From Scytolyngbya sp. HA4215-MV1 (GTDB taxonomy: Bacteria > Cyanobacteriota > Cyanobacteriia > Leptolyngbyales > Leptolyngbyaceae), in assembly GCA_019359045.1 (NCBI GenBank), contig JAHHIA010000005.1, positions 372,001 to 436,000 of the forward strand: a stretch of DNA of 64,000 bases. The letters run 5' to 3'. The stretch's first letter is position 1. Every line of letters begins with the position of its first letter. The notes below the pieces were generated by a model that did not search any database, was not told where the DNA came from, and saw nothing but the letters and a program-made list of their open reading frames with translations. The translations under genes and the position numbers were made by a program. This document shows, one piece after another, positions 26,178-34,807 of this stretch.

Positions 26178-27509
26178 ATGTCTGCCCAATGGACCTCTGA
26201 ACATGTGTTGGCGCTGGCACCGGATGCGGCATCTGCCAAGAATGGGCAAGGGCTTGCGATGCTTAATAAATGGTCATCGCTGGGACAACAAGCATCGGTC
26301 ATTTGGGGAGAATGCCAAGGCAGTGGCAAGACGCCCTACCGCACGCAAATTGATGTGAGCGAACCCGCTTTTCGCTGTAGTTGCCCCAGTCGCAAATTCC
26401 CCTGCAAACATAGTCTGGCGTTGTTTTTGTTGCGAGCAGAACACCCCAATGTGTTTGAGGCAAAAGCACCGCCGGATTGGGTGACAGAATGGTTGACCAC
26501 ACGATCGCAACGGGCAGAAAAGCAAGCTGAAAAACAGGCAAAGCCATCGTCCCAGACGACCGATCCATCGGCGCAGGCGAAGCGAACGGCTGCACGGCAG
26601 CAAAAAGTCAATGCCGGCGTTCAGGAGTTGCGCCTCTGGTTGGAAGACCGCATTCGACAAGGGCTGGCAACTGTGCCACAAGAGTCTTACCAGACTTGGG
26701 ATAGAGTGGCTTCCCGCATGATTGATGCCCAAGCCCCCGGATTGGCCCGGCAAGTTCGTATGCTGGCGGGCATTGCCCATAGTGGCGGTGGGTGGAGCGA
26801 TCGCCTGTTAGAACAATTGGGACGAATCTACTTGATCACCGAAGGATTTCAGCGCCTTGAGCGCCTACCTATTCCTGTCCAGTCTGATCTGCGAACCCAA
26901 ATTGGCTGGAGTCTGAGTCAGGAAGAGGTGCTCAGCACTCAACCGGCTCAAGCCGATTGTTGGCTGGTGGTGGGGCAACGCACCGACACGGACGATCGCC
27001 TCAAAACTCGCCGCACTTGGCTGTTGGGGTTAAGCAGTGCCACCTTTGCCTTGCTGCTAGATTTTGCCCATGGACAGCAACCCTTTGAGCAAAATTTTTT
27101 ACTGGGAACTTGTCAGGAAGCTGAGTTCGTTTTTTATCCCAGCGCTTACCCCCTTCGCGCCCTGCTCAAAACTCGCCAGGAAGCCGTCTTGCTATCTCAA
27201 CCACCGTCAGGTGCCGACATTTCTACAGCGATCGCGCGCTACAATCGAGCGTTTGCTGTCTGTCCCTGGCTGGAACAGTTTCCCCTGCTGTTGCAAGCCG
27301 TACTGCCCATACGAGAAGGCGATCGCTGGTTGATTCAAGATGTTCAGGGTGTTGGGTTACCCCTTTCTCCCCGCATCGACCCCAAACAAGGTTGGCAATT
27401 ACTCGCCTTGAGTGGGGGCAAATCGTTGACGCTGTTTGGAGAATGGAACGGTACGGATCTACTGCCCTTGACTGTTTGGCTGGAGGATCGGTTTTATGAG
27501 CTTAAATAA
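26178..27509 (+). CDS. SWIM zinc-finger protein
   Basis: A 443-residue protein with one SWIM zinc finger, CSCPSRKFPCKHSLAL, where Cys67, Cys69, Cys76 and His78 fit CxCxnCxH. SWIM fingers bind DNA or proteins. A charged Gln/Lys/Ala-rich stretch (about 105-140) links it to a C-terminal region rich in Trp and Leu with no recognised fold. I start at the ATG at 26178 (MSAQWTSEHVLALAPD), preceded by GGAG; the frame reaches an ATG at 26106. It is the first gene of a six-gene cassette, and its end overlaps the next gene by 14 bases. Specific function unknown. Confidence 0.88.
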   Translation: MSAQWTSEHVLALAPDAASAKNGQGLAMLNKWSSLGQQASVIWGECQGSGKTPYRTQIDVSEPAFRCSCPSRKFPCKHSLALFLLRAEHPNVFEAKAPPDWVTEWLTTRSQRAEKQAEKQAKPSSQTTDPSAQAKRTAARQQKVNAGVQELRLWLEDRIRQGLATVPQESYQTWDRVASRMIDAQAPGLARQVRMLAGIAHSGGGWSDRLLEQLGRIYLITEGFQRLERLPIPVQSDLRTQIGWSLSQEEVLSTQPAQADCWLVVGQRTDTDDRLKTRRTWLLGLSSATFALLLDFAHGQQPFEQNFLLGTCQEAEFVFYPSAYPLRALLKTRQEAVLLSQPPSGADISTAIARYNRAFAVCPWLEQFPLLLQAVLPIREGDRWLIQDVQGVGLPLSPRIDPKQGWQLLALSGGKSLTLFGEWNGTDLLPLTVWLEDRFYELK

Positions 27510-29079
27510 ACTGGCAGAGGGGGATGCCTGGCAAAAAGTGGTTTCTGCTGCCCTGTTGGGCACCGATCGGCAACCCTTTACCCTGCCAACTGCACCGGGG
27601 CAACTGGGACAATTCCTTCCCCAACTGGCACACTTATCCAGCGAAGCCACGTTATTGACTGCCGCTGCGGCTCTGGCGTTACATAAGCATGCAGGTTGGC
27701 TGCCCCCCCAATTGCCTGTCCCTGCTCCCATACCCCATGAAACGGGGGAACCGTATGATGACCTGCCTCGCTGTAGCCCTCGCGCAGCACGACTATTGCA
27801 ACAAATGCTTCAAGGACAACATGCTGTCGTGTTGCCAGAGTGGTTGATCCTGGCAGCGCAAAGGGGGCAACGAGTCCCCGAACTGGAGTTGCCTGAACTG
27901 CTGGATCTGGGCAAGCAGCGACGAGACTTACGTGCCAAAATTTTGTGGGTTCTGGGGCAACGGGGCAGGTGGTTGGCGGCGCAGAATCCTGAATGGAAGT
28001 ATGCGGTTACGGTAGCGACCGAAGAAGATTGGGAAACCGGGCATCAGGCTGCCCGAGAGTTGTATTTTCAGGACTTGCGGGCGAACAATCCCGATCGCGC
28101 CAGAGAATTGCTGCAAACCACCTGGAAGCAGGAAGTTGCCAGCGATCGCGCCAAGTTTCTGGAAACTTTTTCGATTGGGTTGAGTATGGCGGATGAGCCT
28201 TTTTTAACGGCAGGGTTGAACGATCGCGGTAAAGAGGTGCGTCGCGTTGCCGCTGATCTGCTGGCAAGGTTGCCTGATGCCCCCCTTAGCCAACACATTG
28301 CAACCCACACCACGCGCTATTTGACCCTTGTACCTCAACCTACACCCACGCTCCAGGTGGAGTTGCCTGATACCCTCAATGCCTCCCTGATTCAGGCGGG
28401 GATTGAGCCGAAACTTGCCCAGCCGATCTCAGAAAAATTGGGAGAAAAAGCCGGCTGGCTGTTTCAACTGATTGGGGCAACGCCTTTGACCGTTTGGGAG
28501 GATTGGGGCATGACTCCGGTCGAAATTGTTGCACTGGTCAGAAACCATGAATGGGAAGGGGTGTTGCTGGGAGGATGGGCGCTGGCGGCACAGCGGCAGC
28601 AAAGGAGTGAGTGGAGCGAAGCCTTGTTAAATCGATGGTTAACGGAAAACTCTGGGGAAATGCTACCGGGTGTCAGCTTAGAAAATTTATTCGAGATCCT
28701 ACCCAACGATACTCAAGATCAGTTTCTCACCCAAATGTTGAGCGCCGATCGCAATCCTCTCTCCGATTCCCGCACACTCTGGTTTTTACGACAGAGTCGT
28801 CAGGAATGGAGCGCTGTTTTGGCGCATTGGGTTTTGTTGAGACTGGAAGCCCAGATCGCTCAAACTGCCCAGTCTCCAACCAACTATTCCTGGGAACTTT
28901 GGACTGCACTCAAAGATTTTGCCCGTTTCATGCCTGTCTCATTACTACCGGAAGCGATAAAATTGCAAACCCTACTTCCCGCCCATTCTCCCTGGAGCCA
29001 AAGTTTGGAGGCATTTTTAACCCTCTTACAATTTCGACAGGACATTGTGCAAGCCTTTGAGATCGCCGGTGGTAGCTAA
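27496..29079 (+). CDS. DUF5691 helical-repeat protein
   Basis: A 527-residue protein of the DUF5691 family, known from cassettes with SWIM, MoxR and VWA proteins but without an assigned function. It begins AWQKVVSAALLGTDRQPF. The middle part looks like HEAT-type helical repeats (for example around RAKFLETFSIGLSMADEPFL and the following DRGKEVRRVAADLLARLPD), suggesting a scaffold. Its start lies inside the SWIM gene (14-base overlap), so the two proteins are translationally coupled and probably work together. No membrane segment or catalytic motif is visible. Confidence 0.82.
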   Translation: MSLNKLAEGDAWQKVVSAALLGTDRQPFTLPTAPGQLGQFLPQLAHLSSEATLLTAAAALALHKHAGWLPPQLPVPAPIPHETGEPYDDLPRCSPRAARLLQQMLQGQHAVVLPEWLILAAQRGQRVPELELPELLDLGKQRRDLRAKILWVLGQRGRWLAAQNPEWKYAVTVATEEDWETGHQAARELYFQDLRANNPDRARELLQTTWKQEVASDRAKFLETFSIGLSMADEPFLTAGLNDRGKEVRRVAADLLARLPDAPLSQHIATHTTRYLTLVPQPTPTLQVELPDTLNASLIQAGIEPKLAQPISEKLGEKAGWLFQLIGATPLTVWEDWGMTPVEIVALVRNHEWEGVLLGGWALAAQRQQRSEWSEALLNRWLTENSGEMLPGVSLENLFEILPNDTQDQFLTQMLSADRNPLSDSRTLWFLRQSRQEWSAVLAHWVLLRLEAQIAQTAQSPTNYSWELWTALKDFARFMPVSLLPEAIKLQTLLPAHSPWSQSLEAFLTLLQFRQDIVQAFEIAGGS

Positions 29080-29088
29080 CCATGCCTC

Positions 29089-29160
29089 GGCGTTGCTGAT
29101 TCTGGATATGAATTGGGAGTTGTATGAATTGAAACGTCGTTCCAATTCATATTGCTGTAG
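29089..29160. repeat. Dispersed hairpin repeat, copy B
   Basis: Starts GGCGTTGCTGATTCTGG and repeats copy A (4544) with about half a dozen changes over the first 65 bases. The inner hairpin is ATGAATTG / CAATTCAT around AAACGTCGTTC. It sits 9 bases after the DUF5691 stop, in the 192-base gap before the MoxR gene, and so lies within the transcript of the cassette, where it could act as an RNA hairpin. The rest of this gap is AT-rich and unremarkable. Confidence 0.75.
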
Positions 29161-29271
29161 CACTATCCAGATTTCTTATCCAACTTCAAGTCAAACTCTC
29201 GCTCATATCAGTACTCTCCACGGTCTGACAACTCATCCAATCACAATTTTGTACTCATTTAAATTATAGAA

Positions 29272-30417
29272 ATGGCAACCACAAAATCGAAATCCACTCA
29301 CTCTCATTCTCAATCCACACCTGAATCTGCCTCCCCTGCCTCTGCCCTACTGCGAGACCATGCAGAGCAACAGTTTGCCCATGAATTGCAGGAACTGGCA
29401 AAAGCTGATCAACGGCAACGTCCCCCCAATTGGCAACTCTCTCCTTGGGCGGTGTCGATTTATTTGATGGGAGGCACGCTGGATAATGGCTTTGAGGTTT
29501 CACCTAAGTACATTGGTAATCGACGCCTCATGGAAGTGGCGATCGCTACTCTGGCAACCGATCGCGCCTTGCTCTTGTATGGCGTTCCCGGTACTGCCAA
29601 ATCCTGGGTGTCGGAGCATTTAGCCGCCGCAATTTCTGGCGATTCGACACGACTGATTCAGGGCACAGCAGGCACCAGTGAAGAAGCGATTCGCTATGGT
29701 TGGAACTATGCCCGCTTGCTAGCCGAAGGTCCCTCGATGGAGGCGCTGGTCGCCAGCCCGATGATGCGCGCCATGGCAAATGGCAAAATTGCTCGAGTTG
29801 AAGAACTGACACGCATTCCCTCGGATGTGCAGGATACGTTGATTACAGTATTGTCAGAAAAAGTGCTGCCCATTCCGGAACTAAATACCGAAGTACAAGC
29901 AACCAAGGGTTTCAACGTCATTGCCACGGCAAATAATCGCGATCGCGGCGTCAATGAGCTTTCCAGTGCGTTGAAACGTCGCTTTAACACAGTGATTCTG
30001 CCAGTACCGGACTCGATCGAATCGGAAGTAGCGATCGTCCACCAGCGGGTCACCAGCCTGGGACGGGCGTTAGAATTGCCTGCCGAAGTGCCTGCATTGG
30101 AGGAAATCAATCGTGTTGTCACGATCTTTCGGGAATTGCGCAATGGCGTGACGATCGATGGCAAAACGAAACTCAAGTCGCCCACCAGCACCCTCAGCCC
30201 TGCCGAAGCGATTTCTGTGGTTAGCAGTGGCATGGCACTTTCGGCTCACTTTGGCGATGGGGCACTGAAAGCCAATGATTTAATGTCCGCCTTAGTGGGC
30301 GCAGTCATTAAAGACCCCATTCAAGATCAGGTGGTCTGGAAAGAATATCTGGAGACCGTGGTCAAAGAACGAGATGGTTGGAAAGATCTGTACCGAGCAA
30401 GTCGAGAAATGCTCTAG
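29272..30417 (+). CDS. MoxR-family AAA+ ATPase
   Basis: A 381-residue AAA+ ATPase. It has Walker A GVPGTAKS (104-111), a Walker B-like KIARVEEL (172-179) in which the usual first Asp is Glu, sensor 1 TANNRD (219-224) and an arginine-finger region LKRRFNTV (235-241), then a helical lid. MoxR ATPases form rings that remodel or metallate partners together with VWA proteins (as in RavA-ViaA or CbbQ-CbbO). The VWA partner here is at 33512. The N-terminal 25 residues are Ser/Thr-rich and disordered. The remodelled target is unknown; DUF5682 and DUF5691 are candidates. Confidence 0.9.
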   Translation: MATTKSKSTHSHSQSTPESASPASALLRDHAEQQFAHELQELAKADQRQRPPNWQLSPWAVSIYLMGGTLDNGFEVSPKYIGNRRLMEVAIATLATDRALLLYGVPGTAKSWVSEHLAAAISGDSTRLIQGTAGTSEEAIRYGWNYARLLAEGPSMEALVASPMMRAMANGKIARVEELTRIPSDVQDTLITVLSEKVLPIPELNTEVQATKGFNVIATANNRDRGVNELSSALKRRFNTVILPVPDSIESEVAIVHQRVTSLGRALELPAEVPALEEINRVVTIFRELRNGVTIDGKTKLKSPTSTLSPAEAISVVSSGMALSAHFGDGALKANDLMSALVGAVIKDPIQDQVVWKEYLETVVKERDGWKDLYRASREML

Positions 30418-30521
30418 GGGGTTGGCGAGATGTTTTGAGAAGTCGAAAATCCGCCAAAATCATCCTGCCCAAACTCCTTGATTCGTTCATCGAAAATGAC
30501 AGATTTCCCAGAGTAGACATT

Positions 30522-32861
30522 ATGTCAGTTCATGTGTTTGGCATCCGTCATCACGGACCCGGTTCAGCGCGCAGCCTGGGTCAGGCATTAACAACACTCC
30601 AACCCGATATTTTGCTGGTGGAAGGTCCCGCCGATGCAGAACCCATCCTGCCGCTCATCCTGCATCGTCAGATGCGCCCTCCTGTCGCTTTGTTGGTCTA
30701 CGTCCCAGACCAGTCTCAACAAGCTGCCTACTATCCTTTTGCCGTCTTTTCACCTGAATGGCAGGCGATTCGTTTTGCCCTCCAGCAACAAATTCCAGTG
30801 CGATTAATGGACTTGCCCCAAGCGCATCGGTTTGCTATGGAAAGCCAGGAAAAGCAACAAGAGCAGGGTGATAAAGGCAAGGAGAATGGGACAGAGCAAA
30901 GTGCTCATGCTACTACTCCTTCTGCCCCAGATCCTCCACCTTCCCCACCCTCGGTCAACGTTCGCTTTGACCCACTCGATTTGCTGGCGCAAGCAGCGGG
31001 TTATCGCGATGGAGAACGCTGGTGGGAACATTTGGTAGAACAACGCCAGGACAGTACGGAATTGTTTGCAGCAATTTTGGCAGCAATGACAGTGCTCCGG
31101 TCTGAAATCGAGCCGGGATTGGTCAATCCAGATCCCTTGGAAGCGCAGCGAGAAGCTTTTATGCGAAAAACGATTCGCACGGTTGAAAAGCAGGGCTTTC
31201 AAAAAATTGCGGTGGTCTGTGGGGCATGGCACGCGCCTGCACTGGTGCAAAGACCCCCTGCTAAAGACGATGAGGCTTTGCTAAAAGGATTGCCAAAACT
31301 TAAGGTCGAAACGACCTGGGTTCCCTGGACGTACGGACGCTTGTCGATGAGTAGTGGCTATGGGGCGGGCGTGGAGTCGCCGGGTTGGTATCAGCATCTG
31401 TGGCAGCACGGGGCACGGAGCCAAAAACAGCGCCGACAAAAGGATTTTAGCCCAACGCTGGAGAGTTCCATCCGGTGGATGACCCAGGTGGCACGGTTGC
31501 TGCGAAAACAAGATCTGGATGCCTCTCCTGCCAGTGTGATTGAGGCAGTCCGGTTGGCGGAGACATTGGCAGCCCTGCGCGATCGCCCCCTCCCTGGCTT
31601 GTTGGAACTGAACGAGGCGACTCAAACGGTCTTGTGCTTCGGTGATCCACTGCCGATGCAACTCATTCATCAACAGTTGGTAGTAGGTGAACGGTTGGGG
31701 CGAGTGCCAGCAGAAACGCCCATGGTGCCCCTTCAGCAAGATCTCCAGCGACAACAAAAGCGATCGCGGCTGAAACCAGATGCCACCGAAACCCCTTTGG
31801 AGTTGGATCTACGCAAACCGCTCGATCTGGAGCGATCTCACCTACTGCATCGGCTTGCCCTCCTAAATCTACCCTGGGGTAAGCCTCAATCGGTTGGCAA
31901 TGCGAAAGGAACCTTTCGGGAGTCTTGGCGCTTGCAGTGGCAACCGGAATTTGCCATCCAGTTAATCGAAGCAGGCGTTTGGGGCAACACGATTGAAGTG
32001 GCTGCGGCTGCTTGGACCTGCGATCGGGCAAACCGAGCGAATTTGCCTGAACTGACCCGACTGATTGATCACACCCTATTGGCAAACCTGCCCCTAGCCA
32101 CTACTCATTTGATTAACCGGTTGCAAGCTGAAGCTGCGATCGCCAGTGATCTGACTCATCTCATGACAGCATTGCCACCCTTGGTCAATACGATGCGCTA
32201 TGGCACTGTGCGTCAGTTGGAAACAGCGGTGATGGGACATGTGGTAGATGGGTTAATCGCCCGAATTTGCATTGGCTTGCCTGTCGCCTGTGCGTCGCTG
32301 GATGATGATGCCGCAACTCAGCTGTATCCTTTGTTGGTGGCAGTACATGGGGCGATCGGGTTAATTCAGCAAGCCGACATCCTGGAGATGTGGCAACAAG
32401 TGCTTGCCAAACTGGCAGACCAGCAGGGCTTACATGGATTAATCGCTGGACGCTGTGGTCGGTTGCTGTTTGAAGCAGGTGTCTTTCAATCAGACGATAT
32501 GGCGCGGCGGTTGGGGGTCGCGCTTTCGACTGTCAGTGAACCGACTCAAGCGGCGGCTTGGTTGGAGGGCTTTCTCTCTGGCAGCGGGCTGTTGCTGTTG
32601 CACAATCCGGCACTCTGGCAAGTGCTAGACGATTGGGTGATGCAACTTGCCCCAGAGACTTTTACGGCAATCGTGCCCCTATTGCGGCGCACGTTTTCGA
32701 CCTTTCCTGCACCAGAGCGGCGTCAGATGGGAGAGCGGGTAAGGCTGCAAGGGCAAACGGCAAGCGGCAAACAGTCGTGGCAGGCTGGCGGCGAATTTGA
32801 TCGCGATCGAGCAGATGCCATTCTGCCCTTGCTGGCTCAATTACTGGGAGTTTCCACCTAA
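30522..32861 (+). CDS. DUF5682 protein with TIKI/ChaN-like GxxH motifs
   Basis: A 779-residue protein of the DUF5682 family. The N-terminal domain (1-about 240) begins VFGIRHHGPGSARSLGQAL and contains LLVEGPADAE, AFMRKTI and VVCGAWHAPAL. These supply two GxxH motifs (Gly7-His10 and Gly234-His237), Glu34 and Arg215, the pattern of the TIKI/TraB/EreA/ChaN hydrolase superfamily, so it may be a metal-dependent hydrolase (inference). An acidic, Gln/Pro-rich insert spans about 107-145. The rest is helical and leucine-rich. The ATG at 30522 is used; the frame runs back into the MoxR gene without support. Function unknown. Confidence 0.82.
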   Translation: MSVHVFGIRHHGPGSARSLGQALTTLQPDILLVEGPADAEPILPLILHRQMRPPVALLVYVPDQSQQAAYYPFAVFSPEWQAIRFALQQQIPVRLMDLPQAHRFAMESQEKQQEQGDKGKENGTEQSAHATTPSAPDPPPSPPSVNVRFDPLDLLAQAAGYRDGERWWEHLVEQRQDSTELFAAILAAMTVLRSEIEPGLVNPDPLEAQREAFMRKTIRTVEKQGFQKIAVVCGAWHAPALVQRPPAKDDEALLKGLPKLKVETTWVPWTYGRLSMSSGYGAGVESPGWYQHLWQHGARSQKQRRQKDFSPTLESSIRWMTQVARLLRKQDLDASPASVIEAVRLAETLAALRDRPLPGLLELNEATQTVLCFGDPLPMQLIHQQLVVGERLGRVPAETPMVPLQQDLQRQQKRSRLKPDATETPLELDLRKPLDLERSHLLHRLALLNLPWGKPQSVGNAKGTFRESWRLQWQPEFAIQLIEAGVWGNTIEVAAAAWTCDRANRANLPELTRLIDHTLLANLPLATTHLINRLQAEAAIASDLTHLMTALPPLVNTMRYGTVRQLETAVMGHVVDGLIARICIGLPVACASLDDDAATQLYPLLVAVHGAIGLIQQADILEMWQQVLAKLADQQGLHGLIAGRCGRLLFEAGVFQSDDMARRLGVALSTVSEPTQAAAWLEGFLSGSGLLLLHNPALWQVLDDWVMQLAPETFTAIVPLLRRTFSTFPAPERRQMGERVRLQGQTASGKQSWQAGGEFDRDRADAILPLLAQLLGVST

Positions 32862-32891
32862 TGGCACAGGCAGCGTTTGGAGCAGAAAGTC

Positions 32892-33482
32892 ATGGCAGAT
32901 TTTGAATGGGAAAGTCTTTTGAGGCAATTCAGCCAAAAGCTGATTGCAGAGTTGAACGATCGCAACCGTGAACAGATTCCGCCCGCCACGATCGCGGCTG
33001 GCTGGCTGGGGTATCCCGGTGCCTCCGAAGCCCAAATCGTCCAGGCAGAAACCCGGTTGGGCACCCAATTTCCTCCCTCCTACCGAGAATTCTTACAGGT
33101 GTCCAATGGTTGGATAAATGCCGATTGGACGACGCTCCAACTGTGGTCAACCGAAGAAGTTACCTGGTTCCGTAACAGTAAACCCGACTGGATTTGGCCT
33201 CCCTACACCAATGCAAGACCCTCAGTCCCCGATGAAAAATATTTTATTTATGGAGAAAGCCAAGACCCGGTGCACCTGCGTGCTGAGTATTTAGACACTG
33301 CATTGGAGATTAGCAGCGATAGTGGCGATGGTGATATCTACTTACTGATCCCTGCTGTTATCGATCGCCGAGGAGAATGGGAAGCCTGGCATTTTGGCAG
33401 TAAGCTACCGGGTGCGTACCGCTATCGCTCTTTCTATGAATTAATGCAAAAAGCCCTTGAATGGGGCAAATTTGTGAATTGA
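32892..33482 (+). CDS. SUKH-1 (SMI1/KNR4) family protein
   Basis: A 196-residue protein with a SMI1/KNR4 domain: YPGASEAQIVQAETRLGTQFP then PSYREFLQVSNGW, and a late GDIYLLIPAV. SUKH proteins often serve as immunity proteins against polymorphic toxins, but also as general adaptor modules. GGAG lies before the ATG at 32892, which I prefer to the TTG at 32877. It is inserted between DUF5682 and the VWA gene, 30 bases after the former and 29 before the latter. No toxin is recognisable nearby, so an adaptor role inside the cassette is at least as likely. Confidence 0.82.
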   Translation: MADFEWESLLRQFSQKLIAELNDRNREQIPPATIAAGWLGYPGASEAQIVQAETRLGTQFPPSYREFLQVSNGWINADWTTLQLWSTEEVTWFRNSKPDWIWPPYTNARPSVPDEKYFIYGESQDPVHLRAEYLDTALEISSDSGDGDIYLLIPAVIDRRGEWEAWHFGSKLPGAYRYRSFYELMQKALEWGKFVN

Positions 33483-33511
33483 AATTGGCAAATAATTCCC
33501 CGTGTTTACTT

Positions 33512-34729
33512 ATGACTCATCCAGTTACCCCAAACGCTCAACTTCCAACTTCTACAGAACGATTGCGCCGCTGGCGACTGATCTTGGGTGGCGGTGCGGC
33601 GGACGGAATTTGTGTTCAAGGGCAGGAAACTGGGCAGGGAACCGAAATGACAGCGGGGTTGAATCTCAATACGACGGATCAGGCGATCGATCAAGCGCTG
33701 ACAGCTCTTTACGATCGCGAACGATCGGCAGGGTTGGGAGCCTCTTCGCCCAAGGTCGCGCGATGGTTAGGGGACATCCGCACCTATTTCCCAACTTCTG
33801 TCGTCAAGGTGATGCAGCAAGATGCGTTAGAGCGATTAAATTTGCGGCAAATGTTGCTAGAACCAGAAATGCTCGAAGCGGTGGAACCTGATGTTCATTT
33901 GGTGTCAAACCTCTTGTCCCTGAGTCAGGTGATGCCTGGTAAAACCAAAGAAACTGCGCGAATTGTGGTACGGCGCGTGGTCGAGGATCTCCTCCGTAAA
34001 CTCGAAAACCCAACGCGGCAAGCGATTCTCGGTAGCCTAAACCGGGCAACTCGCAATCGTCGTCCTCGCCATCACGAAATTGATTGGCATCGCACGATTC
34101 GGGCAAACTTAAAACACTACCAACCCGACTACCACTCCATCATTCCAGAAACACGCATTGGATATGGACGAAAACGTTCTGCTCTACGAGAAATCATTCT
34201 ATGTGTCGATCAGAGTGGTTCAATGGCAGCTTCAGTCGTCTATGCTGGCATCTTCAGTGCCGTTCTAGCATCATTGCCTGCCATAAAAACTCAGTTGGTC
34301 GTATTTGATACGGCAGTGGTCGATTTGACTGAGATGCTACAAGATCCGGTAGACGTGTTATTCGGCACCCAATTAGGCGGTGGAACCGATATCAACCAAG
34401 CACTTGCCTATTGTCAGGCATTGGTTCGTCATCCGCAAGAGACGATTCTCGTGCTCATTAGTGATTTATACGAGGGTGGGAATCAAACCGAAATGCGAAA
34501 GCGGATTCACTCACTGGTGGCGTCGGGTATTCAATTCATCACGCTGCTGGCGTTGAATGATCAAGGTGCCCCCTGCTATGACCACGACAATACTCATTTT
34601 CTGGCATCTTTAGGAGTTCCTGCTTTTGCTTGTACGCCGGATCTTTTTCCTGACTTGATGGCAGCCGCGATTAATCGTCAAGATCTCAAGCAATGGGCAG
34701 CGACTCAGGAAATTGCGATCGCGCGTTAA
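33512..34729 (+). CDS. VWA-domain protein, partner of the MoxR ATPase
   Basis: A 405-residue protein. The C-terminal half is a von Willebrand A domain with a complete MIDAS: DQSGS (233-237), the Thr of LGGGTDIN and the Asp of LVLISDLYEGG, so it should bind a divalent metal. The N-terminal half is helical with a basic patch (RATRNRRPRHHEIDWHRTIR) like other chelatase-type VWA proteins. Start at the ATG at 33512; the frame begins inside the SUKH gene at a less likely codon. It closes the cassette. The MoxR-VWA pairing is the best-supported functional link here; the physiological process is unknown. Confidence 0.9.
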   Translation: MTHPVTPNAQLPTSTERLRRWRLILGGGAADGICVQGQETGQGTEMTAGLNLNTTDQAIDQALTALYDRERSAGLGASSPKVARWLGDIRTYFPTSVVKVMQQDALERLNLRQMLLEPEMLEAVEPDVHLVSNLLSLSQVMPGKTKETARIVVRRVVEDLLRKLENPTRQAILGSLNRATRNRRPRHHEIDWHRTIRANLKHYQPDYHSIIPETRIGYGRKRSALREIILCVDQSGSMAASVVYAGIFSAVLASLPAIKTQLVVFDTAVVDLTEMLQDPVDVLFGTQLGGGTDINQALAYCQALVRHPQETILVLISDLYEGGNQTEMRKRIHSLVASGIQFITLLALNDQGAPCYDHDNTHFLASLGVPAFACTPDLFPDLMAAAINRQDLKQWAATQEIAIAR

Positions 34730-34807
34730 CCATTACAGCCATCCCCAATGGCAGGCGCTATAGACGATCGCAGAAGGCTTGATCTTGTCCCACCAGAACC
34801 CTACTCT

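Noticed and set aside
30378-30521. N-terminal extension of the DUF5682 gene into the MoxR gene
   Set aside because: The ATG at 30522 gives the conserved beginning VHVFGIRHHGPG; the extension overlaps the end of MoxR in another frame.
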